Translations under genes and position numbers: made by a program
NCBI RefSeq assembly: GCF_014201195.1
Contig: NZ_JACHDS010000001.1
Location: 1,674,001 to 1,738,000 of the forward strand
DNA: 64,000 nucleotides
Direction: 5' to 3'
From: Nocardiopsis mwathae
GTDB taxonomy: Bacteria; Actinomycetota; Actinomycetes; Streptosporangiales; Streptosporangiaceae
The notes under the pieces: generated by a model
Database searches by the model: none
What the model saw: the letters and a program-made list of their open reading frames with translations, nothing else
Told to the model about the DNA's origin: nothing
Part shown: piece after piece, positions 1-9,198 of the stretch
Numbering within the stretch: position 1 is the stretch's first letter
How the letters are laid out: each line of letters begins with the position of its first letter

Positions 1-1727
1 AGCAGCGGCGACATCGGCAGCCCCAGCGGTGCCACGGCGCGGTCGGCGACCTCCGGCTCGGTGCCCTCCTCCACTGCGGCCAGTACCTCGCCCATGAACA
101 GGGTGAGCAGCCGGTTCACCACGAACGCCGGGGCGTCCTTGCACAGCACCGCCGACTTCTTCAGCGACTTGGCCGTGGCGAAGGCCGTGGCCAGCGCCGC
201 GTCGTCGGTCTTCTCGCCCCGGATGATCTCCAGCAGCGGCAGCACGGCGACCGGGTTGAAGAAGTGGAAGCCCACGACCCGCTCGGGGTGCTTGAGCTTG
301 CTCGCCATCTCGGTGATGGACAGCGAGGAGGTGTTGGTGGCCAGCACCGCCTCGGGCGAGACGACCGCCTCGACCTCGGCGAAGACCTGCTGCTTCACCT
401 CCATCTTCTCGAAGACGGCCTCGATGACGAAGTCGGCGTCGGCGAAGGCGTCCTTGGTCAGCGAACCGGTGACCAGGCTCTTCAGCCGCGCGGCCTTGTC
501 GGAGTTGACGCGGCCCTTGGCCAGCAGCTTGTCGACCTCGCCGTGCACGTAGGCCACGCCCTTGTCCAGGCGGTCCTGGTCGAGGTCGGTCATGACCACC
601 GGCACGCCCAGGCGGCGGGCGAACAGGAGGGCGAGCTGCCCGGCCATCAGGCCCGCGCCCACGACGCCGACCTTGGTGACCTTGCGCGCCAGCGACTTGT
701 CCGGGGCGCCGGCGGGGCGCTTGGCGCGCTTCTGCACCAGGTCGAAGGAGTACAGCCCGGCCTTGAGCGTGTCGCTCATGATGAGGTCGGCCAGCGCGTC
801 GTCCTCGGCGGCGAAGCCCTCGTCGCGGCTGCGGTCCTTGGCCGCGGCGACCAGGTCCAGTGCGCGCACCGGGGCCGGGGCGGCTCCGCGCAGCTTGCCC
901 TCCACGGCGAAGCGGGCGTTGTTGACGGCCTGGTCCCAGGCCTCGCCCTTGTCGACCTCGGGGCGCTCGACGGCGATGTCGCCCTTGACGACCTTGGCCG
1001 CCCAGCGCAGCGACTCCTCGACGAAGTCGGCCGGCTCGAAGACGGCGTCGGCGATCCCCATCTCGTGCACCTGCGGGCCCTTGATCATCTTGTTCTGGGC
1101 CAGCGGGTTGTCGATGATGATCTTCAGCGCCTTCTCCGCGCCGATGAGGTTCGGCAGCAGGTAGGTGCCGCCCCAGCCCGGCACGAGGCCGAGGAAGGTC
1201 TCGGGCAGCGCGAACGCCGGGACGCCGGAGGAGACGGTGCGGTAGGTGCAGTGCAGCGCCACCTCCACGCCGCCGCCCATCGCCGCGCCGTTGATGAGCG
1301 CGAACGTCGGCACCTTCAGCTCGCCGAGCTTGCGGAACACGTCGTGGCCGAGCTTGCCGATGGCGTGCGCCTGCTCGCGGGTCTGCACCTTGGGCACACC
1401 CGTCAGGTCGGCGCCCACCGCGAAGATGAACGGCTTGCCGGTGACGGCGACGGCGACGATGTCGGTGCGGTCCTTGACCGACTCGATGGCTGCGTCCAGC
1501 TCCAGCAGCCCGCCGGGGCCGAACGTGTTCGGCTTGGTGTGGTCGTGGCCGTTGTCCAGGGTGATCAGGACGGCCTTGCCCGCGCCGTAGGGGAGTTCGA
1601 TGTCGCGCGCGATGGCCTTGGTGACGACCTCGTCGCTGAACAGCTCCGAAAAGGAGCCGTGGCTCGCAGCGCCTCCGCTGGGGGCGGTGGCGGGCGACGG
1701 GCGGGATTGCTCGATCGGGGTGCTCAC
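1..1727 (-). CDS. fadB: FadB-like enoyl-CoA hydratase / 3-hydroxyacyl-CoA dehydrogenase, 3' end cut by window edge
   Basis: Bifunctional fatty-acid beta-oxidation enzyme that hydrates enoyl-CoA and then oxidises 3-hydroxyacyl-CoA with NAD. About 575 codons are visible. The N-terminal third reads as a crotonase domain (ITLDNGHDHTKPN, then AVGADLTGV). Near residue 350 there is a Rossmann motif, VGVVGAGLMAGQLALLFARR. Further on, the dehydrogenase signature HFFNPVAVLPLLEII is followed by CKDAPAFVVNRLL. The GTG start at 1727 overlaps the stop of the upstream thiolase (GTGA), so the two are translationally coupled, as in fadAB operons. The C-terminus lies outside the window. Family assignment is firm; chain-length specificity cannot be read. 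Confidence 0.93.
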   Translation of the reverse strand, partial: MSTPIEQSRPSPATAPSGGAASHGSFSELFSDEVVTKAIARDIELPYGAGKAVLITLDNGHDHTKPNTFGPGGLLELDAAIESVKDRTDIVAVAVTGKPFIFAVGADLTGVPKVQTREQAHAIGKLGHDVFRKLGELKVPTFALINGAAMGGGVEVALHCTYRTVSSGVPAFALPETFLGLVPGWGGTYLLPNLIGAEKALKIIIDNPLAQNKMIKGPQVHEMGIADAVFEPADFVEESLRWAAKVVKGDIAVERPEVDKGEAWDQAVNNARFAVEGKLRGAAPAPVRALDLVAAAKDRSRDEGFAAEDDALADLIMSDTLKAGLYSFDLVQKRAKRPAGAPDKSLARKVTKVGVVGAGLMAGQLALLFARRLGVPVVMTDLDQDRLDKGVAYVHGEVDKLLAKGRVNSDKAARLKSLVTGSLTKDAFADADFVIEAVFEKMEVKQQVFAEVEAVVSPEAVLATNTSSLSITEMASKLKHPERVVGFHFFNPVAVLPLLEIIRGEKTDDAALATAFATAKSLKKSAVLCKDAPAFVVNRLLTLFMGEVLAAVEEGTEPEVADRAVAPLGLPMSPL

Positions 1728-2926
1728 TTGGCGTTCCCTTCCCAGTTCGTGTTCTCCCACAGCACGGTTCCGCCCATGCCCATGCCCACACACATGGTGG
1801 TGAGGCCGTAGCGGACGTCGGTCCGCTCCGCGAAGAGCCGGGAGAGCTGCATCATCAGCCGCACGCCCGAGGAGGCGAGCGGGTGGCCCAGCGCGATGGC
1901 GCCGCCCCACGGGTTGACGCGGGCGTCGTCGTCGGCGATGCCGAAGTGCTCCAGGAACGCCAGTACCTGGACGGCGAACGCCTCGTTGATCTCGAAGAGG
2001 CCGATGTCGTCGATGCTCAGGCCCTGGCGGGCGAGCAGCTTCTCGGTGGCCGGGACCGGGCCGACACCCATGACCTCCGGCTCAACACCGGCGAAGGAGA
2101 AGTCGACCAGGCGCATCTTGGCGTCCAGGCCCAGGTCGGTGGCGACGTCCTCGGCGGCGATGATCGCACCGGTCGCGCCGTCGTTCAGGCCGGCCGCGTT
2201 GCCCGGAGTCACGTTGCCGTGCGGGCGGAACGGCGTCTTGAGCCCGGCCAGGGACTCCATGGTGGTGCCCGGCCGCGGCGGCTCGTCGGCGGTGGCCAGG
2301 CCGTAGCCCTGCTCCACGGAGCGGACCAGCACCTCGACCAGGTCCTGCTGGATCTTGCCGTCGGCGTAGGCCTTGGCGACCTTTTCCTGGCTGCGCACCG
2401 CGTAGGCGTCGGCGCGCTCCTTGGTGATGGACGGGTAGCGGTCGTGCAGGTTCTCCGCCGTGTTGCCCATGACCAGTGCGGAGGGGTCGACCAGCTTCTC
2501 GGAGAGGAAGCGCGGGTTGGGGTCGACGCCCTCACCCATCGGGTGGCGGCCCATGTGCTCGACACCGCCGGCGATGGCGATGTCGTAGGCGCCGAAGGAG
2601 ATGCCGGCGCCGGTGGTGGTGACGGCGGTCAGGGCGCCGGCGCACATGCGGTCGATGGCGTAGCCGGGGACGCTGCGGGGGAGTCCGGCCAGGAGGGCGG
2701 CGCTGCGGCCGATCGTCAGCCCCTGGTCGCCGATCTGGGTGGTGGCGGCGATGGCGACCTCGTCGATGCGCTCCGGCGGGAGGCCGGGGTTGCGGCGCAG
2801 CAGCTCTCGGATGACCCGGACCACGAGGTCATCGGCGCGCGTCTCGGCATAGAGGCCCTTGCCGGCCTTGCCGAACGGGGTCCGAACCCCGTCGACAAAC
2901 ACGACATCGCGGGCAGTTCGCGGCAC
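1724..2926 (-). CDS. fadA: Acetyl-CoA C-acyltransferase (thiolase)
   Basis: Thiolase that cleaves 3-ketoacyl-CoA in the last beta-oxidation step, probably acting with the downstream FadB. It has 400 residues, the usual thiolase length. The acyl-accepting Cys95 sits in IDRMCAGALT. The NEAFA block, His348 in GHPLASSG and Cys379 in TTMCVGMGMGG complete the catalytic set. The GTG start at 2926 is preceded by a strong AAGGAGGGG ribosome-binding site. The gene is first of a two-gene operon, and fadB overlaps its stop by 4 bp. Confidence 0.95.
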   Translation of the reverse strand: MPRTARDVVFVDGVRTPFGKAGKGLYAETRADDLVVRVIRELLRRNPGLPPERIDEVAIAATTQIGDQGLTIGRSAALLAGLPRSVPGYAIDRMCAGALTAVTTTGAGISFGAYDIAIAGGVEHMGRHPMGEGVDPNPRFLSEKLVDPSALVMGNTAENLHDRYPSITKERADAYAVRSQEKVAKAYADGKIQQDLVEVLVRSVEQGYGLATADEPPRPGTTMESLAGLKTPFRPHGNVTPGNAAGLNDGATGAIIAAEDVATDLGLDAKMRLVDFSFAGVEPEVMGVGPVPATEKLLARQGLSIDDIGLFEINEAFAVQVLAFLEHFGIADDDARVNPWGGAIALGHPLASSGVRLMMQLSRLFAERTDVRYGLTTMCVGMGMGGTVLWENTNWEGNAK

Positions 2927-3251
2927 GATTGCCCCTCCTTCTCAAGCGGATGGGTGACTTGTGTCCCCCATGCTACTCGCCAGTAACTAGTGTCGCGAGC
3001 TGCGGGGGGCCACAAACCGAATCAAGTTCCGAAAATTGCCGCGGGTTGGTCTCCACCGGCCCCCACCACGGGGGATCCGGCCGGTGCGCGACGCTGTCGC
3101 CGTGCTGTCAGTCGAATGTAAGCGGCGGCGGGCATGCTGGGTCCGCCCGCGCCGCCGGATCTGTCGGAAATTTTCGCTTGACGGCCGGTTGGTGCGAGCA
3201 CCCCACAGTCCTGGTGCCCGCCCACGCCACCCACAACCGAATGGAGCACGC
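2927..3251. other. Divergent intergenic region between fadA and an ABC transporter gene
   Basis: This 325-bp stretch holds no convincing gene. It must contain the promoters of both divergent units. A TTGACG-like hexamer occurs near 3177 but no clear -10 box could be matched to it. A partly palindromic stretch around 2970-3000, upstream of fadA, could be an operator. This was not resolved. Confidence 0.4.
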
Positions 3252-5084
3252 ATGCCGGACCCGGACCCGTCACGGCCCGACGCCCACGAGGCGGAGCCGC
3301 GTGGTGCTCCCAAGGCGCCGGTGCGCCGGATCTGGGAGTACGCGCGGCCGCACTGGAAGGCACTTGTCGCCGGCGGGCTGCTGACCTTCCTCGGAGGTAT
3401 GACAGGACTCGTCCAGCCGCTCGTCGCCAAGGCCGTCATCGACGCCCTGGGCGCGGGGGAGTCGCTGGTCGGCCCGCTGCTCGTGCTCACCGGGGCGGTC
3501 ATCGGCGGCGCCGTCATCAGCGCCGCGGGCAGCTTCGTACTGGAGCGGACCGGGCAGAGCGTCGTGCTCGGCGTCCGCCGCCGACTGGTGTCGCGGCTCA
3601 TCCGGCTGCGCGTCGCCGAGGTCGACCGCCTCAAACCCGGCGACCTCGTCTCCCGGCTCACCGCCGACACGACCCTGCTGCGCACCGTCACCACCAGCGG
3701 CATCAGCAACGCACTCACCAGTTCGGTGCTCCTGGTGGCCGGAATCGTCCTCATGGCCGTGATGGACCTGTTCCTGTTCGGTGTGACGGCCGTGGTGATC
3801 GTGCTCAACGTGGTGGTCATGGTGGTGGTCCTGCCCAAGATCGGGCGGGCGACCGAGGCTTCGCAGGCCGCGCTCGGCGAGATGGGCTCGATGCTGGAGC
3901 GCGTCTTCGGTGCGTTCCGCACCGTCAAGGCGGCCTCGGCCGAGACCGCGGAGGCCCGGCGGCTCGACGAGGCGGCCGAGCGCGCCTGGAGCAAGGGGGT
4001 GGCCGTGGCCGGGTGGAGCGCGGTCGCCGGCGTGACCGCCTGGCTCGCGATCAACATCGCCTTCCTCGCCGTGCTGGGCTTCGGCGGTGCCCGAGTGGCA
4101 GCGGGCGACCTGGAGGTCTCCTCGCTGATCGCCTTCCTGCTGCTGCTCTTCTACCTGATGGAGCCGATCAGCACCCTGGCGGAGTCCGCCACGGAGCTGC
4201 AGAGCGGACTGGCCGCCATCCGGCGCATCGACGAGGTCGGCGAGCTGCGGCGCGAGGACACCGACGCCCCCGGCGGCGGGGACGGGGGTGCCGATGTGCC
4301 GGGGGGCGGGGCGCCTCCCCCCGACCCGGGGCCCGACGGGCGCCGCCCCGCCCGAGTGGGCTTCACCGACGTGACCTTCCGGTACGCCGAGGGCCTGCCG
4401 CCGGTCCACCACGGGGTGACCTTCGAGGCCGCCGGGGCCGGGCTCACCGCACTGGTCGGCCCCTCCGGTGCCGGCAAGACCACGGTGTTCTCCCTGCTGG
4501 AGCGGTTCTACGACGCCACCGGCGGCAGCGTGCGCGTCGACGGTGTGGACGTGCGCGACTGGCCGCTGGCCGGGCTGCGCGGCGCGATCGGCTACGTCGA
4601 GCAGGACGCCCCCGTCCTGGACGGGACGCTGCGCGACAACCTGCTGCTGGCGGCCCCGGAGGCGACGGAGGCCGCCATCGCCGACATCGTGCGCCGCGCG
4701 CGGCTGACCGAGCTCGTCGGCCGCCTCCCCGACGGCCTGGACAGCGCGGTCGGCCACCGCGGGACCACCATCTCCGGCGGCGAACGCCAGCGGGTGGCGA
4801 TCGCCCGCGCGCTGCTGCGCCGCCCGCGCCTGCTCCTGCTGGACGAGGCCACCTCGCAGCTGGACGCCGCCAACGAGGCGGCGCTCAAGGAGGTCATGCT
4901 GGAGGCGGCGCGGGACACCAACGTCATGGTGGTCGCGCACCGGCTGTCCACGGTGACCAGCGCCGACCGGATCGTGGTGCTGGACGCCGGGGTCGTGCGC
5001 GCGGTCGGCACCCACGAGGAACTGGTGGCCGCAGACGACCTCTACCGGGACCTGGCCGCCTCCCAGCTCCTCACCACCCCCTGA
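3252..5084 (+). CDS. ABC exporter half-transporter (fused membrane and ATPase domains)
   Basis: Single-chain ABC exporter of 610 residues that should act as a homodimer in the membrane, exporting a lipid or drug-like substrate. The first 310 residues form a six-helix membrane domain (for example SLIAFLLLLFYLMEPISTLAE). A low-complexity Gly/Pro/Asp linker follows near residues 335-360. The ATPase domain has Walker A GPSGAGKTT at 403-411, Q-loop YVEQDAP, signature ISGGERQR, Walker B LLLLDEATS and the H-loop VVAHRLST. The ATG at 3252 is chosen because GGAG lies 5 bases upstream; upstream in-frame sequence looks non-coding. The substrate is unknown. Confidence 0.93.
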   Translation: MPDPDPSRPDAHEAEPRGAPKAPVRRIWEYARPHWKALVAGGLLTFLGGMTGLVQPLVAKAVIDALGAGESLVGPLLVLTGAVIGGAVISAAGSFVLERTGQSVVLGVRRRLVSRLIRLRVAEVDRLKPGDLVSRLTADTTLLRTVTTSGISNALTSSVLLVAGIVLMAVMDLFLFGVTAVVIVLNVVVMVVVLPKIGRATEASQAALGEMGSMLERVFGAFRTVKAASAETAEARRLDEAAERAWSKGVAVAGWSAVAGVTAWLAINIAFLAVLGFGGARVAAGDLEVSSLIAFLLLLFYLMEPISTLAESATELQSGLAAIRRIDEVGELRREDTDAPGGGDGGADVPGGGAPPPDPGPDGRRPARVGFTDVTFRYAEGLPPVHHGVTFEAAGAGLTALVGPSGAGKTTVFSLLERFYDATGGSVRVDGVDVRDWPLAGLRGAIGYVEQDAPVLDGTLRDNLLLAAPEATEAAIADIVRRARLTELVGRLPDGLDSAVGHRGTTISGGERQRVAIARALLRRPRLLLLDEATSQLDAANEAALKEVMLEAARDTNVMVVAHRLSTVTSADRIVVLDAGVVRAVGTHEELVAADDLYRDLAASQLLTTP

Positions 5085-5096
5085 CCGCCCTGCCCT

Positions 5097-5164
5097 TGCG
5101 TTGATCTCGGAGATATCGGGGTGTCGGCGGCGATTTTTACCCCGATATCTCCGAGATCAACGCA
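5097..5164. terminator. Long perfect palindrome, probable bidirectional terminator (dispersed repeat copy 1)
   Basis: Two 26-base arms (5097-5122 and 5139-5164) are exact reverse complements around a 16-base loop that ends in a T run. Each arm contains the core GTTGATCTCGGAGATATCGG. It lies between the convergent ends of the ABC transporter and the deoR-type gene, where a shared terminator is expected. A second, homologous copy occurs at 29903-29966 in the opposite orientation, so this is a member of a repeat family and not a one-off hairpin. Confidence 0.8.
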
Positions 5165-5177
5165 GGAGGCGAGGCGG

Positions 5178-5990
5178 TCAGCAGGGGACGACCTGGACCT
5201 CGACTCCCTGGTCGCGGATCCGCTGCAGCTCGGCGCGGGGGAGGCCGTCGTCGACGACGACCACGTCGAAGCGGGTCAGCGGCGCCAGCGCGTACAGGCC
5301 CTGGCGGGTGAACTTGGTGTGGTCGACCAGGAGCACCCGGCGCGCCGCCGCCTCCATCAGCGCGCGCTTGACGTGCACCGTCTCCTGGGACTGGTGGTAG
5401 CAGGTGCCGTGGGTGATCGCCGTGGTCGACATGAACAGCACGTCGGCGCGGAAGGAGCCCACCGCGTCGGCGGTGTGCAGGCCGAGGAAGGCGTCGTAGG
5501 CGGGGTAGTAGGCGCCGCCCAGCGCCACCACGTCGATGCCGGGTACTCCGGCCAGCGCCTTGAGCGCGGTCAGGAAGTTGGTGATGACGGTCAGCGGAGC
5601 CCGCTGCGGCAGCCGCTTGGCCACGTACAGCGCGGTGGTGCTCTCGTCCAGCATCACCGACTGCCCGGGGGCGACGAGCTTGAGGGCCGCCGCGCTCAGC
5701 CGGTTCTTCACCTCGGGCATGGCGGCGGTGCGCTGCTCCAGGTCGCCGTGGAACACCGCGGAGGTCTGGGTGGTCGCGCCGCCGCGCACCTTGCGCAGCC
5801 AGCCCTGCGACTGCAGCGCGTCCAGGTCGCGGTGGATCGTCATCGGGCTGACACCGAACTCCTCGGCGAGCGCCTCCACGCGGACGAAACCGGCGTCGGT
5901 GACGCGGTGGCGGATGTCCAGCTGCCGGGAGAGCCGCCCGGCGCCCGGCCCCGCGGCATCGTGTCCACCGGGTGTGCGCTCCGGCGCCAT
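5178..5990 (-). CDS. DeoR/GlpR-family transcriptional repressor
   Basis: DNA-binding regulator of 270 residues. The N-terminal winged helix-turn-helix (residues ~20-75) carries the DeoR signature FGVSPMTIHRDLDALQSQGW followed by LRKVRGGA. The rest is a DeoR sensor domain that would bind a phosphorylated sugar, with the typical VMLDESTTALYVAKRL block. The ATG at 5990 has GAGGAGGG upstream. It is divergent from a polyol permease/kinase operon, so it probably represses that operon and itself. An 18-base palindrome lies 26 bases upstream of its start. Confidence 0.9.
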   Translation of the reverse strand: MAPERTPGGHDAAGPGAGRLSRQLDIRHRVTDAGFVRVEALAEEFGVSPMTIHRDLDALQSQGWLRKVRGGATTQTSAVFHGDLEQRTAAMPEVKNRLSAAALKLVAPGQSVMLDESTTALYVAKRLPQRAPLTVITNFLTALKALAGVPGIDVVALGGAYYPAYDAFLGLHTADAVGSFRADVLFMSTTAITHGTCYHQSQETVHVKRALMEAAARRVLLVDHTKFTRQGLYALAPLTRFDVVVVDDGLPRAELQRIRDQGVEVQVVPC

Positions 5991-6015
5991 GGCGCCCTCC
6001 TCGGCGTGGCAGGAA

Positions 6016-6033
6016 ACTGTGATATCTCACAGT
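6016..6033. promoter_or_regulatory. Candidate operator for the DeoR-type regulator
   Basis: Sequence ACTGTGATATCTCACAGT has 7-base inverted arms around a 4-base centre. It sits 26 bases upstream of the deoR-type start codon, in the region shared with the divergent polyol operon. The position suggests autoregulation; the link to this regulator is inferred. Confidence 0.5.
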
Positions 6034-6246
6034 ATTTAACATCTCCGGAATGTGCCAGATCGCGCACCTGACGAGCCTTTCAGGCCGCGGGTTCACACGG
6101 GGACCGGCTCTGTATGTGATGAGTATGTGGCAGCGTCTTGTGTCCTATAACACCACGCCTCTTTCATGGACCCACATGCGGTACCGCACCAGGTCCAACG
6201 GCCGGCTCCGCGACGACCGGCCCCGACGAACAATGAGGTGACCTCG

Positions 6247-7608
6247 GTGTCCAGCACACGACTCGATCCGCGGTCCGAGGCGGGGCCCGCACCCCGCCAC
6301 TGGACCGAGCGGATCGGCATCCCCCGACCGCTGGCATGGGGCTTCATCGGCCTGCTGATCTTCATGATCGGCGACGGCGTCGAATTCGGATACCTCTCGC
6401 CCTACCTCCTGGACCAGGGCGTCCCCGGGCAGCGTGTCGCCCTGGTCTTCACCGTCTACGGGGCGACGGCGAGCATCGCCGCCTGGTTCTCCGGCGCGCT
6501 CTCCGACATGTGGGGGCCCCGCCGGGTGATGTGGGCCGGGCTGGCGATCTGGGTCGTCTGCCACATCCTCTTCCTCACCATGGCCCTCACCACGGTCAAC
6601 TACGGGCTCATCCTGCTCACCTACGGCCTGCGCGGATTCGGCTACCCGCTCTTCGCCTTCGGGTTCCTCGTGTGGGTCGCCGCGGCCACGCCGCAGCGGC
6701 GCCTGGGCACGGCCGTGGGCTGGTTCTGGTTCGCCTTCACCGGCGGGCTGCCGACACTCGGGTCGCTGGTGGCCAGCGCCCTGGTGCCGTGGATCGGCCC
6801 CTACGCCACCCTGTGGGCCGCACTCGGGCTCATCGTCATCGGCGGCCTCATCGCGCTGCTGATGGTCAACGAACCCACGGGCCGCCGGCGCCTGGCACCC
6901 GAGGGCGAGCGCCCGATCATGACGCTCCTGGGCAGCCTGACCATCCTGTGGCGGCGCCCGCGCATCGGCGTCGGCGCCATCGTCCGCACCATCAACACCG
7001 CCCCGCAGTTCGGCTTCCTGGTCTTCCTCCCGATCTTCTTCACCGACACCGTCGGCTTCTCCCTGGAGCAGTGGCTGCGCCTGCTCACCGTCATGTTCGC
7101 CACCAACATCGTGTTCAACCTGATCTTCGGCGTCGTCGGCGACCGGCTCGGCTGGCGCCGGACCGTCGCCTGGTGCGGCGGAGTCGGGTCGGCGGTCAGC
7201 GTGCTGGCGCTCTACTACGTGCCGGCCGCGGCCGGGCCGCAGTACGCGCTGGCGGTCCTCGTGGCGGCGTTCTACGGGGCGACGCTGGCGGGCTACGTGC
7301 CGCTGTCGGCGCTGATGCCGTCGCTGGCGCCCGAGCACAAGGGGCAGGCGATGGCCGCCCTGAACCTCGGCGCAGGGGTCAGCGTCGTCGCCGGTCCGGC
7401 CATCGTCGCCGTGTTCCTCGAACCGCTGGGCGTGGCCGGCGTGATGTGGATCTTCGCCGTCCTCTACCTGGCGAGCGCCGTCATGACGATGTTCCTCAAG
7501 CTGCCCGAGGAGACGGGCGGCCGAACACCCGGCGGCGCGGGCGCCCCCGGCCGCCGGGGCGCCACCGCCGAACCGGAGGCCGAGGCCGCGCCGCCGAACC
7601 GGGAATGA
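6247..7608 (+). CDS. MFS transporter, polyol permease family (RbtT/DalT/CsbX-like)
   Basis: Twelve-helix secondary transporter of 453 residues. Segments such as PLAWGFIGLLIFMIGDGVEF, YGLRGFGYPLFAFGF and GWFWFAFTGGLP resemble the ribitol/arabinitol permeases RbtT and DalT from memory, so the substrate is probably a polyol or pentitol. GTG 6247 is chosen because GAGGTG lies six bases upstream; a longer reading from 6166 adds a charged, proline-rich stretch. It is first in a five-gene plus-strand operon with two FGGY kinases. Ends in a disordered Gly/Ala/Pro tail. Confidence 0.85.
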   Translation: MSSTRLDPRSEAGPAPRHWTERIGIPRPLAWGFIGLLIFMIGDGVEFGYLSPYLLDQGVPGQRVALVFTVYGATASIAAWFSGALSDMWGPRRVMWAGLAIWVVCHILFLTMALTTVNYGLILLTYGLRGFGYPLFAFGFLVWVAAATPQRRLGTAVGWFWFAFTGGLPTLGSLVASALVPWIGPYATLWAALGLIVIGGLIALLMVNEPTGRRRLAPEGERPIMTLLGSLTILWRRPRIGVGAIVRTINTAPQFGFLVFLPIFFTDTVGFSLEQWLRLLTVMFATNIVFNLIFGVVGDRLGWRRTVAWCGGVGSAVSVLALYYVPAAAGPQYALAVLVAAFYGATLAGYVPLSALMPSLAPEHKGQAMAALNLGAGVSVVAGPAIVAVFLEPLGVAGVMWIFAVLYLASAVMTMFLKLPEETGGRTPGGAGAPGRRGATAEPEAEAAPPNRE

Positions 7609-7692
7609 TCAGCGGTACCACCGCGCCGAGGAGAACCCGCCGCCGCCTTCCGGACCGGGAGCGGCGGCCCCACCACCGACAGGAGGACACAG

Positions 7693-9198
7693 ATGGCGTT
7701 CATCGCCGTCGATGTCGGCACCTCGATGATCAAGGCCGTCGTCTTCGACGACGACGGCCGCGAGGCCGCCGTCGCCCGCCGCACCACGGAGGTGCGCCGC
7801 CCCCGCCCCGGCTGGGCCGAGCAGGACATGGACGACGTCTGGGACACGGTGGCCGCCGCCGTCCGCGAGGTGCGCGAGGGTGTCCGCGAGCCGATCGGCT
7901 TCCTGGCCGTGACCGCGCAGGGCGACGGCTGCTGGCCGGTGGACGCCGAAGGGCGGCCCACCGGCCCCGCGATCCTGTGGTCCGACGGCCGGGCCGCCCC
8001 GATCGTCGAGGAGTGGCGGGCCGAGGGTGTGCTCGCGGCCGCGTTCCGCCGCAACGGCTCGCTCACCTTCGCCGGACTGGCCAACGCCCTGCTCACCTGG
8101 CTGCGGCGCAACGACCCCGACCGGCTGCGGCGCACCGCCGCCGTCCTGTCCTGCGGCGGCTGGGTGTTCCACCGGCTCACCGGCGCCGTCGCCGTCGACG
8201 AGTCGGACGCCGCGGCCCCCTTCCTCGACCTGCGCACGCGCCGCTACGATCCGGACTGCCTCGCCCTGTTCGGCCTCGAATGGGCCCGCGACCTGCTGCC
8301 GGAGGTGCGCGGCGACGACCGCCGAACCGCCGGGCTCACCCCCGCCGCCGCGGCCGAGCTCGGCCTGCCCGCCGACCTCCCCGTCGTCATGGCGCCCTAC
8401 GACATCGCCGCCACCGCCCTGGGCACCGGCGCCGTCGCCGACGGCCAGGCGTGCAGCATCCTCGGCACCACGCTGTGCACCGAAGTGGTCACCACCGAGC
8501 CCGACACCACCGGCGAGCCCAGCGGCCTGACGATCGCGCTCGACTCCTCCGGGCACCTGCTGCGCGCCTTCCCCACACTGGCCGGCACCGAGATCCTCAC
8601 CTGGGCGGCCGCGCTCCTCGGCGCGGGCGACCCGGTCCGCCTCGGCCGGCTCGCGCTGGCCGCCGAGCCCCGCCCCGGAGGCCCCCTCTTCCTGCCCTAC
8701 CTGTCGCCCGCCGGCGAGCGCGCCCCCTTCCTCGACCCCCACGCGCGCGGCACCTGGTGGGGGCTGTCCCTGGAGCACGACCGGGCCCGCGTCGCCCGCT
8801 CGGTGTTCGAAGGTCTCACCCTCGTCCTCAAGGACTGCCTCGCCGCCGCCCGCATCCCCGTCACCGAACTGCGGGTGTGCGGCGGGGGCGCCAACAGCGA
8901 CGCGTGGTGCGACCTCATCGCCGACGTCACCGGCGTCCCGGTCGTCCGCTCCACCGACACCGAGGCCGGGGCCAAGGGCGCCTTCCTCAGCGGCCTGGTC
9001 GCCACCGGGCGCGCCCCCGACCTCGCCACCGCCGCCGACCGCCACGTCCGGCTGCGCGCCGTCCGCGAACCCGACGCCCGCCTGGCCAAGCACTACGCCC
9101 ACACCTACGAGCGCTTCCTGGAACTGCGCGACCAGGCCCGGCCCGGCTGGCGGCTGATGGGAGACGGCGGGGCGGGAGAAGGGACGGGCCATGGCTGA
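7693..9198 (+). CDS. FGGY-family carbohydrate kinase 1
   Basis: Sugar or polyol kinase of 501 residues with the actin-like ATPase fold. The N-terminus FIAVDVGTSMIKAVVFDDDG is the phosphate-1 motif. SILGTTLCTEVV and LRVCGGGANSDAWCDLIADV are the C-terminal phosphate-2 and adenosine motifs. AGGAGG precedes the ATG. It overlaps the next kinase by 8 bases. Together with the upstream polyol permease it probably phosphorylates the imported sugar alcohol or the ketose made from it. Exact substrate unknown. Confidence 0.9.
   Translation: MAFIAVDVGTSMIKAVVFDDDGREAAVARRTTEVRRPRPGWAEQDMDDVWDTVAAAVREVREGVREPIGFLAVTAQGDGCWPVDAEGRPTGPAILWSDGRAAPIVEEWRAEGVLAAAFRRNGSLTFAGLANALLTWLRRNDPDRLRRTAAVLSCGGWVFHRLTGAVAVDESDAAAPFLDLRTRRYDPDCLALFGLEWARDLLPEVRGDDRRTAGLTPAAAAELGLPADLPVVMAPYDIAATALGTGAVADGQACSILGTTLCTEVVTTEPDTTGEPSGLTIALDSSGHLLRAFPTLAGTEILTWAAALLGAGDPVRLGRLALAAEPRPGGPLFLPYLSPAGERAPFLDPHARGTWWGLSLEHDRARVARSVFEGLTLVLKDCLAAARIPVTELRVCGGGANSDAWCDLIADVTGVPVVRSTDTEAGAKGAFLSGLVATGRAPDLATAADRHVRLRAVREPDARLAKHYAHTYERFLELRDQARPGWRLMGDGGAGEGTGHG

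Noticed and set aside
264-1811. Long plus-strand frame of 515 codons
   Set aside because: It is antisense to the clear fadB frame, has His/Arg/Gly/Val-rich composition without motifs, and is a typical high-GC shadow.
2960-3000. Partly palindromic stretch upstream of fadA as a fatty-acid regulator site
   Set aside because: It does not match an operator consensus I can state with confidence.
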